A stretch of 64,000 bases of DNA, taken from the NCBI RefSeq assembly GCF_001747105.1, contig NZ_MDGQ01000005.1, forward strand, positions 992,001-1,056,000, given 5' to 3'. The DNA comes from Roseivirga misakiensis (GTDB taxonomy: Bacteria; Bacteroidota; Bacteroidia; Cytophagales; Cyclobacteriaceae). Under the pieces are notes generated by a model. It was not told where the DNA came from. It worked only from the letters and a program-made list of their open reading frames with translations, and searched no databases. The position numbers were made by a program, and so were the translations under genes. Shown here one piece after another: positions 28,480 to 37,468 of the stretch. Position 1 is the first letter of the stretch, and each line of letters starts with the position of its first letter.

Positions 28480-28543
28480 ACCGATTTGAAAATCAAAAAT
28501 AAGGGAATAATGCCAAATCTTTCAGTGCATCCTAGAATCTGAC

Positions 28544-28560
28544 TAAACGTGAATCGTTTA
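28544..28560. promoter_or_regulatory. Short inverted repeat before the BASS transporter
   Basis: TAAACG and CGTTTA are 6-bp arms around TGAAT, 34 bases upstream of the transporter start and 64 bases upstream of rluF. A small possible operator; weak on its own. Confidence 0.25.
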
Positions 28561-28594
28561 AATTTTCTTAGATTCGATATTCAACAGGATAGGT

Positions 28595-29464
28595 ATGGAT
28601 CAACTCGCAACAATTGTTTTAGGCGCTTCGCTTTTTATCATTATGCTCGGTATGGGATTGTCTCTTGTGACCGATGATTTCAAAAGGGTGCTGGTATACC
28701 CAAAAGCCGTTATCGTCGGACTGGTGAGCCAAATGATTCTGCTCCCTTTGATCGGTTTTGCAATCGCTTCATTTTTCGATCTTCGACCAGAGATCGCTGT
28801 CGGTATTATGATTCTAGCGGCTTGTCCGGGTGGTGCCACTTCTAATTTGATTGCCCATATGTCCAAGGCCAATACGGCCTTATCTGTCACTTTAACGGCA
28901 TTTAGTAGCTTTATTACCATCCTGACCATACCATTTATTGTCAATTTTGCTTTGGGCGAGTTTATGGATCGAAATGAAGTGATTCGTCTAAATGTGGTCG
29001 AGACGATCGTTCAAGTGATGGTCATTACCATTATACCAGTCATTATTGGTATGACGATCAGGAAGTATAAAACGGCATTTGCCCTAAAAATGGAAAAGCC
29101 GGTACGAACAGCATCTGGTGTGGTGATTTTATTAGTGATTGTTGGGCTTTGCGTTAAAGAGCGAGAGAACATTATCCCTTATATCCAAGAAGCAGGTTTA
29201 GCCTCGCTCGTTTTGAATATTGGGTCCATGTTGGTTGGTTTCTATTTGGCTAAAATGTTTAAGCTCAATGAAAAATCTGCTTTATCTATTGCCATAGAGT
29301 CAGGAATTCAAAACGGTACTTTGGGCGTTTCTGTCGCGGTGGTTTTGTTGAATAATACAGAGTTTGCCATTGCCCCAGCGGTTTACGGCTTGCTCATGTT
29401 TTTTACGGGTGGATTCGTGATTTATTGGGCCAATAAGCGCTTTGCCAAGTATGTGGAAAGGTAA
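28595..29464 (+). CDS. Bile acid:sodium symporter (BASS) family transporter
   Basis: A 289-residue inner-membrane protein with about nine hydrophobic helices and no signal peptide. The conserved crossover motifs of the family are visible: ILAACPGGATSNLIAHMSKAN in the first half and ALSIAIESGIQNGTLG in the second. The family takes up organic anions with sodium; bile acids are unlikely as a natural substrate here, and pantoate- or sulfonate-like metabolites are alternatives. It is divergent from rluF and convergent with the M23 gene. Confidence 0.88.
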   Translation: MDQLATIVLGASLFIIMLGMGLSLVTDDFKRVLVYPKAVIVGLVSQMILLPLIGFAIASFFDLRPEIAVGIMILAACPGGATSNLIAHMSKANTALSVTLTAFSSFITILTIPFIVNFALGEFMDRNEVIRLNVVETIVQVMVITIIPVIIGMTIRKYKTAFALKMEKPVRTASGVVILLVIVGLCVKERENIIPYIQEAGLASLVLNIGSMLVGFYLAKMFKLNEKSALSIAIESGIQNGTLGVSVAVVLLNNTEFAIAPAVYGLLMFFTGGFVIYWANKRFAKYVER

Positions 29465-29491
29465 ACTCCTGACCAAAGAAGCTTACCTTTC
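29456..29491. terminator. Possible shared terminator hairpin
   Basis: GAAAGGTAA (29456-29464) pairs with TTACCTTTC (29483-29491), loop 18 bases, between the convergent BASS and M23 genes. The stem includes the BASS stop codon. There is no real U-run on either side, so termination is only possible. Confidence 0.4.
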
Positions 29492-29497
29492 AAAATC

Positions 29498-30469
29498 TTA
29501 TTTATTCCTGATTTTCTCTCCGCGAACAGGGGAGTAGTCTTTTTTCAATTCTCCATTAACCAATATTTCGGCAAAAAAAGCTCTAGCGCCGATCGCTTTA
29601 CTCATTTCTTCTTCGTTTTGGATGTGAAAGTGGAGGTGAGGCTCAGAAGAATTGCCTGAGTTTCCAGTAAGCCCTAATACCTCACCTTGTGCTACTTTTT
29701 GCCCCTGATTTACCACAATGGAGTGTTGCTTAAAATGCGCGAAGAAAAGGTATTCATTGTTGGCAGTTTTAATAATTACGGTGTTTCCAGGTACGTATAT
29801 TGGGTTCATATCACCCGGCTTGTTGTCTTTTATGCCATCTACCACCAGCACCACTTCACCTGCGGCAGGTGCGATAATCTCTTTGCCAAAAACATAGAAA
29901 TCTTCATTAGTCTGCCCATTTGTTTGATAGGATTTTCCCTGATCATCTGTGATTAGTAAATCAAAGGCGCCTTGTTGTGAAGGTGTCGTCACATGATAGT
30001 TCTGCTCCGTGGTGGTGCCTCCCCAGAAAACGGTCCATTCCTCTTTAAAAGGAAGAATCATGGATGTTGTATTTCGTTCAATGACGGGAGTTGTGTTTTC
30101 TTCGAATGGAATTACGCGTAAACCAATGATTTTCTGTGCGGCATCTACGGCCAAGTTAAAACCTCGGATACCCTTGGCAAAGGTCATTTTATAGAGCGCC
30201 ACGCCTCCATTTTCATACTTCACAAATTCATTTTTCTGAATAGGGCCTAGCTCAGATTTTAAACTGGCTAAAAATGGATTCAATGTCTTTTCAGGGGCCG
30301 CCTTTTTCATTACATCCGAAAACATATTGAAAATAACCTCGGGTTTATCGGCATTAAATGCTTCGACAAACTTTTTGGCCGCTGCTTTTAGATTATCAGA
30401 TTCCTTTTGGGCAGAAACGGTCGAAATGGCCGAAAATAAAAGTAAAAGGGTGATGATGAAGTTCTTCAT
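29498..30469 (-). CDS. M23 family (LytM) peptidase with DUF3887-like N-terminal domain
   Basis: A 323-residue secreted protein with a signal peptide (ISTVSAQ). Residues about 25-110 form a helical/beta domain (AAKKFVEAFNADKPEVIFNMFSDVMKK) like DUF3887. The C-terminal half carries the lysostaphin-type zinc motifs: the first His/Asp pair in YHVTTPSQQGAFDLL and HLHFH near the end (PHLHFHIQN). Probable cell-wall or peptide endopeptidase. It starts 23 bp after the membrane-protein gene of the ECF operon and is probably under the same control. Confidence 0.85.
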   Translation of the reverse strand: MKNFIITLLLLFSAISTVSAQKESDNLKAAAKKFVEAFNADKPEVIFNMFSDVMKKAAPEKTLNPFLASLKSELGPIQKNEFVKYENGGVALYKMTFAKGIRGFNLAVDAAQKIIGLRVIPFEENTTPVIERNTTSMILPFKEEWTVFWGGTTTEQNYHVTTPSQQGAFDLLITDDQGKSYQTNGQTNEDFYVFGKEIIAPAAGEVVLVVDGIKDNKPGDMNPIYVPGNTVIIKTANNEYLFFAHFKQHSIVVNQGQKVAQGEVLGLTGNSGNSSEPHLHFHIQNEEEMSKAIGARAFFAEILVNGELKKDYSPVRGEKIRNK

Positions 30470-30492
30470 ATGCTTGTTGTTTTTTGAGTTGA

Positions 30493-31131
30493 TTACAAGT
30501 TGTTTTCCAGTTGAGATTCAATCCGATCTATTTCCTTAATGATAGGGGTTAAAGTCTTTTTGACAGCCCTTTTGTTTAGCCAAACTACAAAGGCGCTGAA
30601 TAAGATAATGCCGATAGACATAGTAATCTTGGAATTCATGGTGAAAGGGATAAAGTCTAAAAACCCAGGTTCCCAATTATAAGCCGATGGATCACCCACA
30701 CCAAAAATAAAGACCAAATTGGCAATCAACGGTGGCAGTACATACCAGTAGAGCACACTATTGAGAAATGCAGCCTCTTGTTCTATATTCTTTCTTTGTC
30801 GGTGGAGCTGTTCTTTATAGGGCAGGGTAAGGTCCACGGGCGCTTTTGTTTTTCTGTTGTTTCTGAATTTAAAAATGATGTAAATGAACCAGAGAACTGA
30901 AAGTAAGGCACCAATTTTTGTGATCCAAAAAGGGATAGCAATGGCAAAATAACCAAACATAATCACCCCAAAAACCGACGCTGCAATTTCTCTACGATCA
31001 CGGTTTTTAATCACCTGATCTAGCTTTTTCGCTCGCTTATCCAAATCGCGCAAAAGCCGAGAAATATCGAATTTGATCTGCTCTATTTGAGACGAATTCC
31101 TCCAGATTTCTTTTAATTCCTGTTCTACCAT
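30493..31131 (-). CDS. Membrane protein encoded with an ECF sigma factor
   Basis: A 212-residue protein. The first 45 residues are helical and charged (FDISRLLRDLDKRAKKLDQVIKNRDRRE), followed by membrane helices at about 48-62, 70-87, 127-145 and 168-186. Its start is 2 bases after the sigma factor stop. Such partners often act as anti-sigma factors, and the cytoplasmic N-terminal helix fits that idea, but I see no ZAS motif, so this is inference. Confidence 0.75.
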   Translation of the reverse strand: MVEQELKEIWRNSSQIEQIKFDISRLLRDLDKRAKKLDQVIKNRDRREIAASVFGVIMFGYFAIAIPFWITKIGALLSVLWFIYIIFKFRNNRKTKAPVDLTLPYKEQLHRQRKNIEQEAAFLNSVLYWYVLPPLIANLVFIFGVGDPSAYNWEPGFLDFIPFTMNSKITMSIGIILFSAFVVWLNKRAVKKTLTPIIKEIDRIESQLENNL

Positions 31132-31133
31132 CT

Positions 31134-31628
31134 TTAGTTAAGTTTAGGGGCTATACAATCAAAAAGTAACTTCCTAATGCGTTTCATTTTTACCGCAATA
31201 TGATTTTCGGTCAGACCAGTCACAGCGGCCATTGCCTTGTACGGCAAGTCTTCCAGATACAAAACCAGTAGAGATTGGTCAGTTTCTTTCAGCAGTTTTA
31301 TACAAGTTCTTAGCGCCTGATACCGAAGTTCCTGTGCCTCGTTTTCATGGTTATCAGCGGGAAGAAAAAGGATAGAATCGAGTCTTACCTTTTTACTTTG
31401 GTCGCGTGCCACTTCTAATCGAGATCGCTGCCCTACATTTAAGGCGATCCGATAAACCCAAGTGTCAACAGACGCTTCACCTTTAAAACTTGGCAGTGAT
31501 TTCCATATCTGAAAAACCACTTCCTGAAATAGGTCCTGTGGCTCTATTGGGTCTACCGCATAAATTCTACAGATTCTGTAAATCTTTTCCTTGTTGACCT
31601 CTAATATGTCTTCGAATTTTTGCGTCAA
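31134..31628 (-). CDS. ECF-type RNA polymerase sigma factor
   Basis: A 164-residue sigma-70 family protein of the extracytoplasmic-function group. Region 2 is visible (IYRICRIYAVDPIEPQDLFQEVVFQIWKSLPSFKGEASVDTWVYRIALN), then a short linker, and region 4 with the HTH (TDQSLLVLYLEDLPYKAMAAVTGLTENHIAVKMKRIRKLL). It heads the operon sigma - membrane protein - M23 peptidase. Likely target: its own promoter and envelope-related genes. Confidence 0.9.
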   Translation of the reverse strand: MTQKFEDILEVNKEKIYRICRIYAVDPIEPQDLFQEVVFQIWKSLPSFKGEASVDTWVYRIALNVGQRSRLEVARDQSKKVRLDSILFLPADNHENEAQELRYQALRTCIKLLKETDQSLLVLYLEDLPYKAMAAVTGLTENHIAVKMKRIRKLLFDCIAPKLN

Positions 31629-31673
31629 TTCTTTTGCCTTTTCAATTCTGCTTTGCTTTCTACTCTCTTTAGT

Positions 31674-31685
31674 GACACGCGTGTC
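31674..31685. promoter_or_regulatory. 12-bp palindrome upstream of the ECF sigma gene
   Basis: GACACGCGTGTC is perfectly symmetrical and starts 46 bases upstream of the sigma factor ATG (31628). The TGTCA at 31693-31697 read on the minus strand, followed by TGTCAC in the palindrome, could form an ECF -35/-10-like pair. Either an operator or part of an autoregulated promoter. Confidence 0.35.
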
Positions 31686-31824
31686 TGAAATATGACAAGA
31701 AATATTGTATTTTTTTAAAATAGATTTTCAACCAATTGATAGTGAGCTATTTGTGGTAAGATAGTGAAGGCGCTTCTCGTGTAATTATTAAGCTTTTCGT
31801 GCCGAAATATCCCTAAATTCACGC

Positions 31825-32763
31825 ATGTCTTCAAAGTATACAGCAGCCGTAGTGCAGGCCGCGCCCGTTTTATTTGATTTAGCCGCCACTCTTGATAAAA
31901 CGGCCGACTTAGTGAACCAAGCGCAGGCCAAAGGGGCAAAATTGATCTTGTTTCCAGAAGCCTTTATTTCTGCCTACCCTAGAGGCTTAAGCTTCGGTAC
32001 GGTGGTGGGCAGTCGCCATCCCGAAGGGCGGTTGTTGTGGCAGCGGTATTGGGAATCTTCCATTGCCGAAGGCGATGCTTCCTGTTTAAGGTTAGGCCAA
32101 ATGGCGAAGGATGCCAATGCCTTTTTAGTGATCGGGGTCAATGAAAAAGACACAGTTTCCGGGACGCTTTATTGTAGTATGTTCTATTTTGGGCCAAATG
32201 GCGACTTTTTAGGCAAGCATCGGAAAATAAAACCAACGGCGCAGGAAAGGGTGATTTGGGGCGAAGACGATGGTTCCACTTTATCGAGTTTTGATACCGC
32301 GATCGGTAAGTTAGGGGGACTAATCTGTTGGGAGAACTATATGCCGATGGCACGTATGGCCATGTACCAGCGAGGTGTTCAGGTGTATTTAGCCCCAACT
32401 GCCGATAACCGAGCGGGTTGGCAACAAACCATGCAACATATTGCGCTAGAAGGCCGATGCTTTGTTTTAGGCTGTAATCAGTACGTCACTAAAGCTATGT
32501 ATCCTGCAGATTTGCCCGGAATCCAAGATTTAGAAAATCAGCCAGCCATCATGGCTAGTGGCGGGTCCATTATTGTTGATCCATTGGGTAACGTTTTGGC
32601 CGAACCACTGTGGGGAGAAGAAGGAATATTGACCGCTGAAATAGACCTAGATCAGGTCATACAAAGTAAGCTTGATTTTGATCCTATTGGTCATTACAAT
32701 CGTTCTGATATCTTTGATTTTAAAGTAAATCGTCAACCACCGATTAAGGTAGTTGATCAGTAA
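31825..32763 (+). CDS. Nitrilase-type carbon-nitrogen hydrolase
   Basis: A 312-residue cytoplasmic enzyme with the complete Glu-Lys-Cys triad of the nitrilase superfamily: E45 in LFPEAF, K134 in HRKIKPT, C168 in GLICWENYMP. The CWEN context and length are those of true nitrilases (nitrile to acid plus ammonia) rather than amidases. It lies 60 bp upstream of a secreted M14 carboxypeptidase; no functional link is obvious. Confidence 0.88.
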   Translation: MSSKYTAAVVQAAPVLFDLAATLDKTADLVNQAQAKGAKLILFPEAFISAYPRGLSFGTVVGSRHPEGRLLWQRYWESSIAEGDASCLRLGQMAKDANAFLVIGVNEKDTVSGTLYCSMFYFGPNGDFLGKHRKIKPTAQERVIWGEDDGSTLSSFDTAIGKLGGLICWENYMPMARMAMYQRGVQVYLAPTADNRAGWQQTMQHIALEGRCFVLGCNQYVTKAMYPADLPGIQDLENQPAIMASGGSIIVDPLGNVLAEPLWGEEGILTAEIDLDQVIQSKLDFDPIGHYNRSDIFDFKVNRQPPIKVVDQ

Positions 32764-32823
32764 GCGGAAACTGTGATCAGTAGCCCTGATTCCTATTTTC
32801 TGATTAACCGATAATTCATCACC

Positions 32824-35376
32824 ATGAAACAAAAAAGCCTCTTCACCGCACTATGTCTATTGCTTACCATCAGTACGGTCTTCGCCCAAAGTGATTACTT
32901 TTTTCCGGCCAATGCGCGTTTTGATCCGAAAATTCCAACGCCAGAGCAGTTTCTGGGCTACCCGATCGGTACGCTACACACGCGACACGATGCAATTGTA
33001 GGTTATATGCGAGAATTGGCCAGGGTATCGGACAGGGCCAAGTTAGACACGATCGGCGAGACGTATGAGCATAGACAATTAGTTGTGCTAACGGTTACTT
33101 CTCCCGAAAATCTAGCCAATCTAGACGAAATTCAGGCGGCACATGTAAGGGCCATTACCCCACCAATTCAAGAGGAAGATTTAAGCGACCAAAAATCAAT
33201 TGTGCTTTTGGGCTACAATGTTCATGGAAATGAGCCTTCGAGTAGTGAGGCGGCTTTATTAACGGCTTATTACTATGTGGCGGGACGACATGCGGAAGTA
33301 ACCAATGGGCTAAAAGATGCGGTTTTATTGATCGATCCAGCATTTAATCCTGACGGAAGGGATAGACACAGTACTTGGGCGAACAGCTTTAAGGGTGACC
33401 CGATGGTTTCTGACCCAATAGATGCAGAACACAACGAAATGTGGCCTCGTGGTAGAACGAATCACTATTGGTATGATTTGAACAGAGATTGGTTGCCATT
33501 GGCTCATGTAGAGTCGCAGGCGAGAATAGATTTTTACCACCAGTGGTATCCGCATATCGTGACGGATTTTCATGAAATGGGTACTAATTCCACTTACTTT
33601 TTTGAACCGACGAAACCATTTGGTTCTGAAAACCCTGTAGTACCACGCGATAATTATGACGGATTGAACAACCTTTTTGCGGGTTATTTTCATGAGTCTT
33701 TGGACGAGATCGGTTCGCTTTATTTTACCAAAGAACAGTATGATAACAGTTATCCAGGCTATGGCTCTACTTATCCTGATATTCATGGGGCGCTGGGTCT
33801 TGTCTTTGAACAGGCGAGTTCTCGCGGTCATTTGCAAGATTCTAGAATGGCAAAAGTCGCTTTTGCCTTTACCATCAAAAATCATTTAACCACCAGTTTA
33901 GCGACCGTCCGTGGCGCGGTGGGTGAACGAGAAACCTTGGTAAACCACCAACGAAAGTTCTTTAGAACGGCGGTAGAAGAAGGGAAGAAAGCCAGTGGCG
34001 GCTGGGTGTTTGGCGATCAGACCGACGAAGGTAGAAATGGTGAGTTTGTAGACTTATTGACCAGGCACAGAATCAAAACCATTAAACTCAACGAAGACAT
34101 TACCCTGAAAGGGAAAACTTTTAAGGCAGGCAATGCTTTTTATGTCCCTAACGAACAAAGCCAATACCGCATGGTGAGAACTATGTTTGAAAAGGTGACG
34201 AATTTTTATGATAGCATTTTTTATGACGCTTCGTCTTGGACCACGGCTTTGACCTACAATATGCCGCATGAAAGATATACTGGCAAAGCGGTGCTGAATG
34301 GCGAAACTGTGGATAGGAGTTATGATGGGGGCACCTACGCCAGCGTGGAGAAAACGGATTATGCTTACCTGATAGAATGGGATGAGTACTATGCGCCTAA
34401 AGCGCTGAACTACTTGTTGAATAAGGGGCTTTACGTGAATACCGCCTTTAAAAAGTTTGGTTTAAAGACCAATGACGGCGATAAGGATTTTGGCTACGGT
34501 ACTTTGATGATTCCGGTGGCCAGACAGGAGGTAAATGCCGATTTGGTGCATGCCTATATAGAGGAAGCCACGGAACTGGCTGGAATTAGGGCTTATAGCG
34601 CGAAATCTGGGTATAGTTCTTCTGGGATTGACTTGGGTAGTGGTAGTTTTAGAACGATTAGACAACCGAAAGCCTTGATGCTGATCGGTGGCAATGTCAG
34701 TAGCTATGAGGCTGGTGAAATTTGGCATTTGCTAGATGATAAAGTGGGTATGCCGATCACTAAAGTAATGACGAGCAGCGTCGGCAGAATTGACTGGAGT
34801 AAGTATAACACGCTGATTCTGCCATCGGGCAACTACAGTTCTTTGGGTAAGAATACCCTCGATAGAATTAAGCAGTGGGTGCGAGAAGGAGGGACCGTGA
34901 TTACCCTAAGAAGCGCGACTAGTTGGGCGGTGAATGCTAAGTTTGTGAACGAGAAGTTTGCCGAGCGTCCGAAACGAGATGTGCCTGCGCGTATGGACTA
35001 TGTCACTTCACGAGAATTTAACGGCTCTAATGCCATTGGTGGCTCTATGTATATGACGGATGTTGATATTACGCATCCGCTTGGTTTTGGCTATACGCAA
35101 CGCGATTTGCCAGTGTATAGAAACCACTCCATCTTTTTAGCACCGACTAGCAATCCTTTTGGCACCGTAGTCCAGTACAAGGAGAATCCATTATTGGGTG
35201 GTTATGTAAACAAAACCAACCTTGAAAAAATAGGAGGGACGGCTTCGCTGATTGTATCCGGTATTGGCCGTGGCAGTGTGATTATGTTTGCCGATAACCC
35301 TAATTTTAGAGGCATGTGGTATGGTACCAATAAGCTTTTCTTTAATGCGCTGTTTTTAGGGAATATGGCGAGGTAA
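32824..35376 (+). CDS. M14 family zinc carboxypeptidase, secreted
   Basis: An 850-residue exported protein with a signal peptide ending STVFAQ. The M14 zinc motif is H134-G-N-E137 in YNVHGNEPSSSE; the third His is in TDFHEMGTNSTYFF and the catalytic Glu in LGLVFEQASSRGH. The C-terminal 400 residues include a region resembling a glutamine-amidotransferase-like fold (ALMLIGGNVSSYEAGEIWHLL, LILPSGNYSSL), frequent in this Bacteroidota subfamily. Probable role is peptide digestion in periplasm or at the surface. A related gene lies at the right edge of the window. Confidence 0.88.
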   Translation: MKQKSLFTALCLLLTISTVFAQSDYFFPANARFDPKIPTPEQFLGYPIGTLHTRHDAIVGYMRELARVSDRAKLDTIGETYEHRQLVVLTVTSPENLANLDEIQAAHVRAITPPIQEEDLSDQKSIVLLGYNVHGNEPSSSEAALLTAYYYVAGRHAEVTNGLKDAVLLIDPAFNPDGRDRHSTWANSFKGDPMVSDPIDAEHNEMWPRGRTNHYWYDLNRDWLPLAHVESQARIDFYHQWYPHIVTDFHEMGTNSTYFFEPTKPFGSENPVVPRDNYDGLNNLFAGYFHESLDEIGSLYFTKEQYDNSYPGYGSTYPDIHGALGLVFEQASSRGHLQDSRMAKVAFAFTIKNHLTTSLATVRGAVGERETLVNHQRKFFRTAVEEGKKASGGWVFGDQTDEGRNGEFVDLLTRHRIKTIKLNEDITLKGKTFKAGNAFYVPNEQSQYRMVRTMFEKVTNFYDSIFYDASSWTTALTYNMPHERYTGKAVLNGETVDRSYDGGTYASVEKTDYAYLIEWDEYYAPKALNYLLNKGLYVNTAFKKFGLKTNDGDKDFGYGTLMIPVARQEVNADLVHAYIEEATELAGIRAYSAKSGYSSSGIDLGSGSFRTIRQPKALMLIGGNVSSYEAGEIWHLLDDKVGMPITKVMTSSVGRIDWSKYNTLILPSGNYSSLGKNTLDRIKQWVREGGTVITLRSATSWAVNAKFVNEKFAERPKRDVPARMDYVTSREFNGSNAIGGSMYMTDVDITHPLGFGYTQRDLPVYRNHSIFLAPTSNPFGTVVQYKENPLLGGYVNKTNLEKIGGTASLIVSGIGRGSVIMFADNPNFRGMWYGTNKLFFNALFLGNMAR

Positions 35377-35472
35377 CGGTTTTACTATAGGCTCTGCAGG
35401 ATTGAAAGCGATAGTTCTCAATTGAGCATGGTCGGTAGCCGATGCCAAGCTTTGTTTTTAGGTTATACATTT

Positions 35473-35496
35473 TCAAAAGCAAAGCACAGCTTTTGA
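35473..35496. terminator. Hairpin between convergent genes
   Basis: TCAAAAGC (35473-35480) pairs with GCTTTTGA (35489-35496) around an 8-base loop, in the 186-bp space between the M14 gene (plus) and the nuclease-like gene (minus). No clear U-run follows, so termination is possible only. It marks the boundary between ordinary chromosome and the accessory array. Confidence 0.35.
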
Positions 35497-35562
35497 TGGT
35501 AAGGAGTGATGTGCTCTCTGTACCACTATCAGTCGCATTGCGTATAGGTAATGTGAGGCACT

Positions 35563-36768
35563 TTAAATTCTTTCATAGTAAACATTGATTATTCCAATAA
35601 TCAGATCAGTTCGTCTACCTTTTAGATCGATTTCGTGCCGAGAGAATTTTTGATTCTTTGATAAAGATATATTTGGGTTTAGTTCTTGAATATAAATATC
35701 TGTTTGTTTTAAAAACTTTAGGGCTTTCATATAAGTAGCGTCAGGATCTTTATTTCGATTAATAAAAAGCATGTATACACTTTTTTCAGCACCTGTTGAA
35801 TGTTTTTGAGTGATTTGATGAAAGCAGTCATCAAATGAATTTTTCCCTCTCCAAATTTTGAACTCACCTGATATATATTCATAAGGTTTCAAAGGGTCAG
35901 AAACTTTAAAATCTAATTTGCCATCATAATTAAATACTTCAGCCTCTGAGATAGGTAGGAGTATTTTCAATGCTACCAGGAACAAATCTCGAATCATTTC
36001 TTCTTCTAATTGGAAAAGTACTTCAGGTCTTTCGCTTGCATAGAAAGCAAAATCATGTACCACTCTTAGGATGATTTTTTCAAAGTCATTGCTCGACTCA
36101 ACTTTCGGCAAATAGTCCTCTATAAAGTTTTTTAGCTCTACCTTGTTTTGGAGGTAGAGGCGAAGTACATCTTCATCAATATTTTCGGAATTTTTCGGGG
36201 CATTTATATGAACCATACTTGTATAGGGAAACACAGTATGAGCAACAGGTTGATTCAGATCATCATTATGAAGATAAATGTTCCTATAGCTAAGGATTTT
36301 ATTGGTATTTAAATTAATTTTTAGCTCCTTTTGCTCTATCACATCATTTATTTTGATGTTTAAATGATTGATTACTTTCCAACTAAAGTCATCTAATTTA
36401 TTTTCGATATAACCATTGTCATGTACCCTAAAATCTTCCCTAGAAATAGGTACAATCAATTGAAACGAAGAGAATTTAGGTAGTCTTAAAATGTCCAAAG
36501 TAGAAAATTCTTGTTGGCCTCTTTTTTTAATGAGATGAAAATATCTAATACGTTTTTCTTGAAGATCGAAATCTCCCGTGTTGTGATCTTTTAAGGGGAA
36601 GAGAAAAGGGCAGTCATAATTGATTCTAAGTTGATAATTGGAAGGATTATCTATAACCTCCTTAAGGTTTCCACTAGTCACTTGCATTGCGCCAACTTGT
36701 ACTCCTGGAGATCCAATTGATATGGTCTCTTTTGTTCTATAATCTTCTATGAGATATCCTTCTTCCAT
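35563..36768 (-). CDS. Protein with C-terminal PD-(D/E)XK nuclease-like domain
   Basis: A 401-residue cytoplasmic protein, unrecognised as a whole. The region 270-345 has the layout of a restriction-endonuclease-like fold: helix with E275/E277, GKLDFKV with D286, a spacer, then GEFKIWRGKNSFDDCFHQIT with E302-F-K304 and finally a strand VYMLFINRN. The GKxD...ExK-IW-G pattern is common in nuclease-like proteins of defence islands. The N-terminal 260 residues are mixed and carry no motif I know. It is the last gene of the accessory array. Nuclease activity is inference. Confidence 0.55.
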   Translation of the reverse strand: MEEGYLIEDYRTKETISIGSPGVQVGAMQVTSGNLKEVIDNPSNYQLRINYDCPFLFPLKDHNTGDFDLQEKRIRYFHLIKKRGQQEFSTLDILRLPKFSSFQLIVPISREDFRVHDNGYIENKLDDFSWKVINHLNIKINDVIEQKELKINLNTNKILSYRNIYLHNDDLNQPVAHTVFPYTSMVHINAPKNSENIDEDVLRLYLQNKVELKNFIEDYLPKVESSNDFEKIILRVVHDFAFYASERPEVLFQLEEEMIRDLFLVALKILLPISEAEVFNYDGKLDFKVSDPLKPYEYISGEFKIWRGKNSFDDCFHQITQKHSTGAEKSVYMLFINRNKDPDATYMKALKFLKQTDIYIQELNPNISLSKNQKFSRHEIDLKGRRTDLIIGIINVYYERI

Positions 36769-36784
36769 TTTATTAAATAATTAT

Positions 36785-36800
36785 GCCTAACGTTGGTTAT
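36785..36800 (-). repeat. Cassette-junction motif before the nuclease-like gene
   Basis: Reading the minus strand: ATAACCAACGTTAGGC, 17-32 bases upstream of the ATG at 36768. It contains GTTAGGC, which fits the integron core GTTRRRY. Similar AACGTT motifs lie at the same distance before genes at 40246 and 44522. Confidence 0.5.
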
Positions 36801-36820
36801 GAGCCATTGCTAGATGACGT

Positions 36821-37468
36821 CTATTTTTTACACTCTACTGTGAGTGTCTCAATAATCTTATCAGTCGAATGCATTTCAGCGTAATGTTCTATTGAGCCTA
36901 TTTCAAATTTCAGAGCACAGTCTTTTTCTGTCCAAGCGATTATTCGATGTTCTTTTTGATAACTCAACAAATGGGTTTTGTCAAATAAACTCATTTTGTG
37001 ATTTTTCTTTTTTAAATTCTTGTATTGAACAATATCATGAGAATGTTCAATTCCCATATTAGTTAGTTTATCGGTAATTGAATCAATAAATTGCCTCGGA
37101 TTCTTTATAATGAGGCAATGAGTACCAAATTTTCTCATCCTTACATCAATCCTATGAACTGGCTTTCTTTTTAGCAATAAAGTCGAAATGGCATAAGTAG
37201 AAAATATATTGCCGATATGACCTTCGTGATGTTTTCTTAATTGAAGATTAGCATTATTTAATACTATTGGATTGTTAGGTATTTCGAGAGTTAGTTTTCC
37301 ACTTAAGTTGTCAACTTCATAAGCTCCTTCATAAATATCTCCTATTCCGTCTTTTTCATACTTTTTGAACCATTGTATTGTGTTCAGGAAAATCTCCCCT
37401 TTTTTCAAGAGATTATCTATATGCTCTTTTTGTCCGAACTTCAGAAAAAATACTACATCAATGTTCAT
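36821..37468 (-). CDS. Conserved hypothetical protein
   Basis: A 215-residue cytoplasmic protein. The opening FFLKFGQKEHIDNLLKKGEIFLNTIQWFKKYE, an IGDIYEGAYEVD segment and a late FDKTHLLSYQKEHRIIAW segment are the hallmarks of a widespread bacterial family of unknown function often found in accessory regions. No catalytic motif or signal. It lies 52 bp upstream of the nuclease-like gene and is preceded by 338 bp of non-coding DNA. Confidence 0.7.
   Translation of the reverse strand: MNIDVVFFLKFGQKEHIDNLLKKGEIFLNTIQWFKKYEKDGIGDIYEGAYEVDNLSGKLTLEIPNNPIVLNNANLQLRKHHEGHIGNIFSTYAISTLLLKRKPVHRIDVRMRKFGTHCLIIKNPRQFIDSITDKLTNMGIEHSHDIVQYKNLKKKNHKMSLFDKTHLLSYQKEHRIIAWTEKDCALKFEIGSIEHYAEMHSTDKIIETLTVECKK

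Noticed and set aside
33325-33885. 186-residue minus-strand frame inside the M14 gene
   Set aside because: Arg/Ile-rich shadow translation of the real peptidase gene; no signal, motif or independent regulation.
35377-35562. Possible RNA gene in the space after the M14 gene
   Set aside because: Only an 8-bp hairpin is visible; no tRNA or known RNA pattern.
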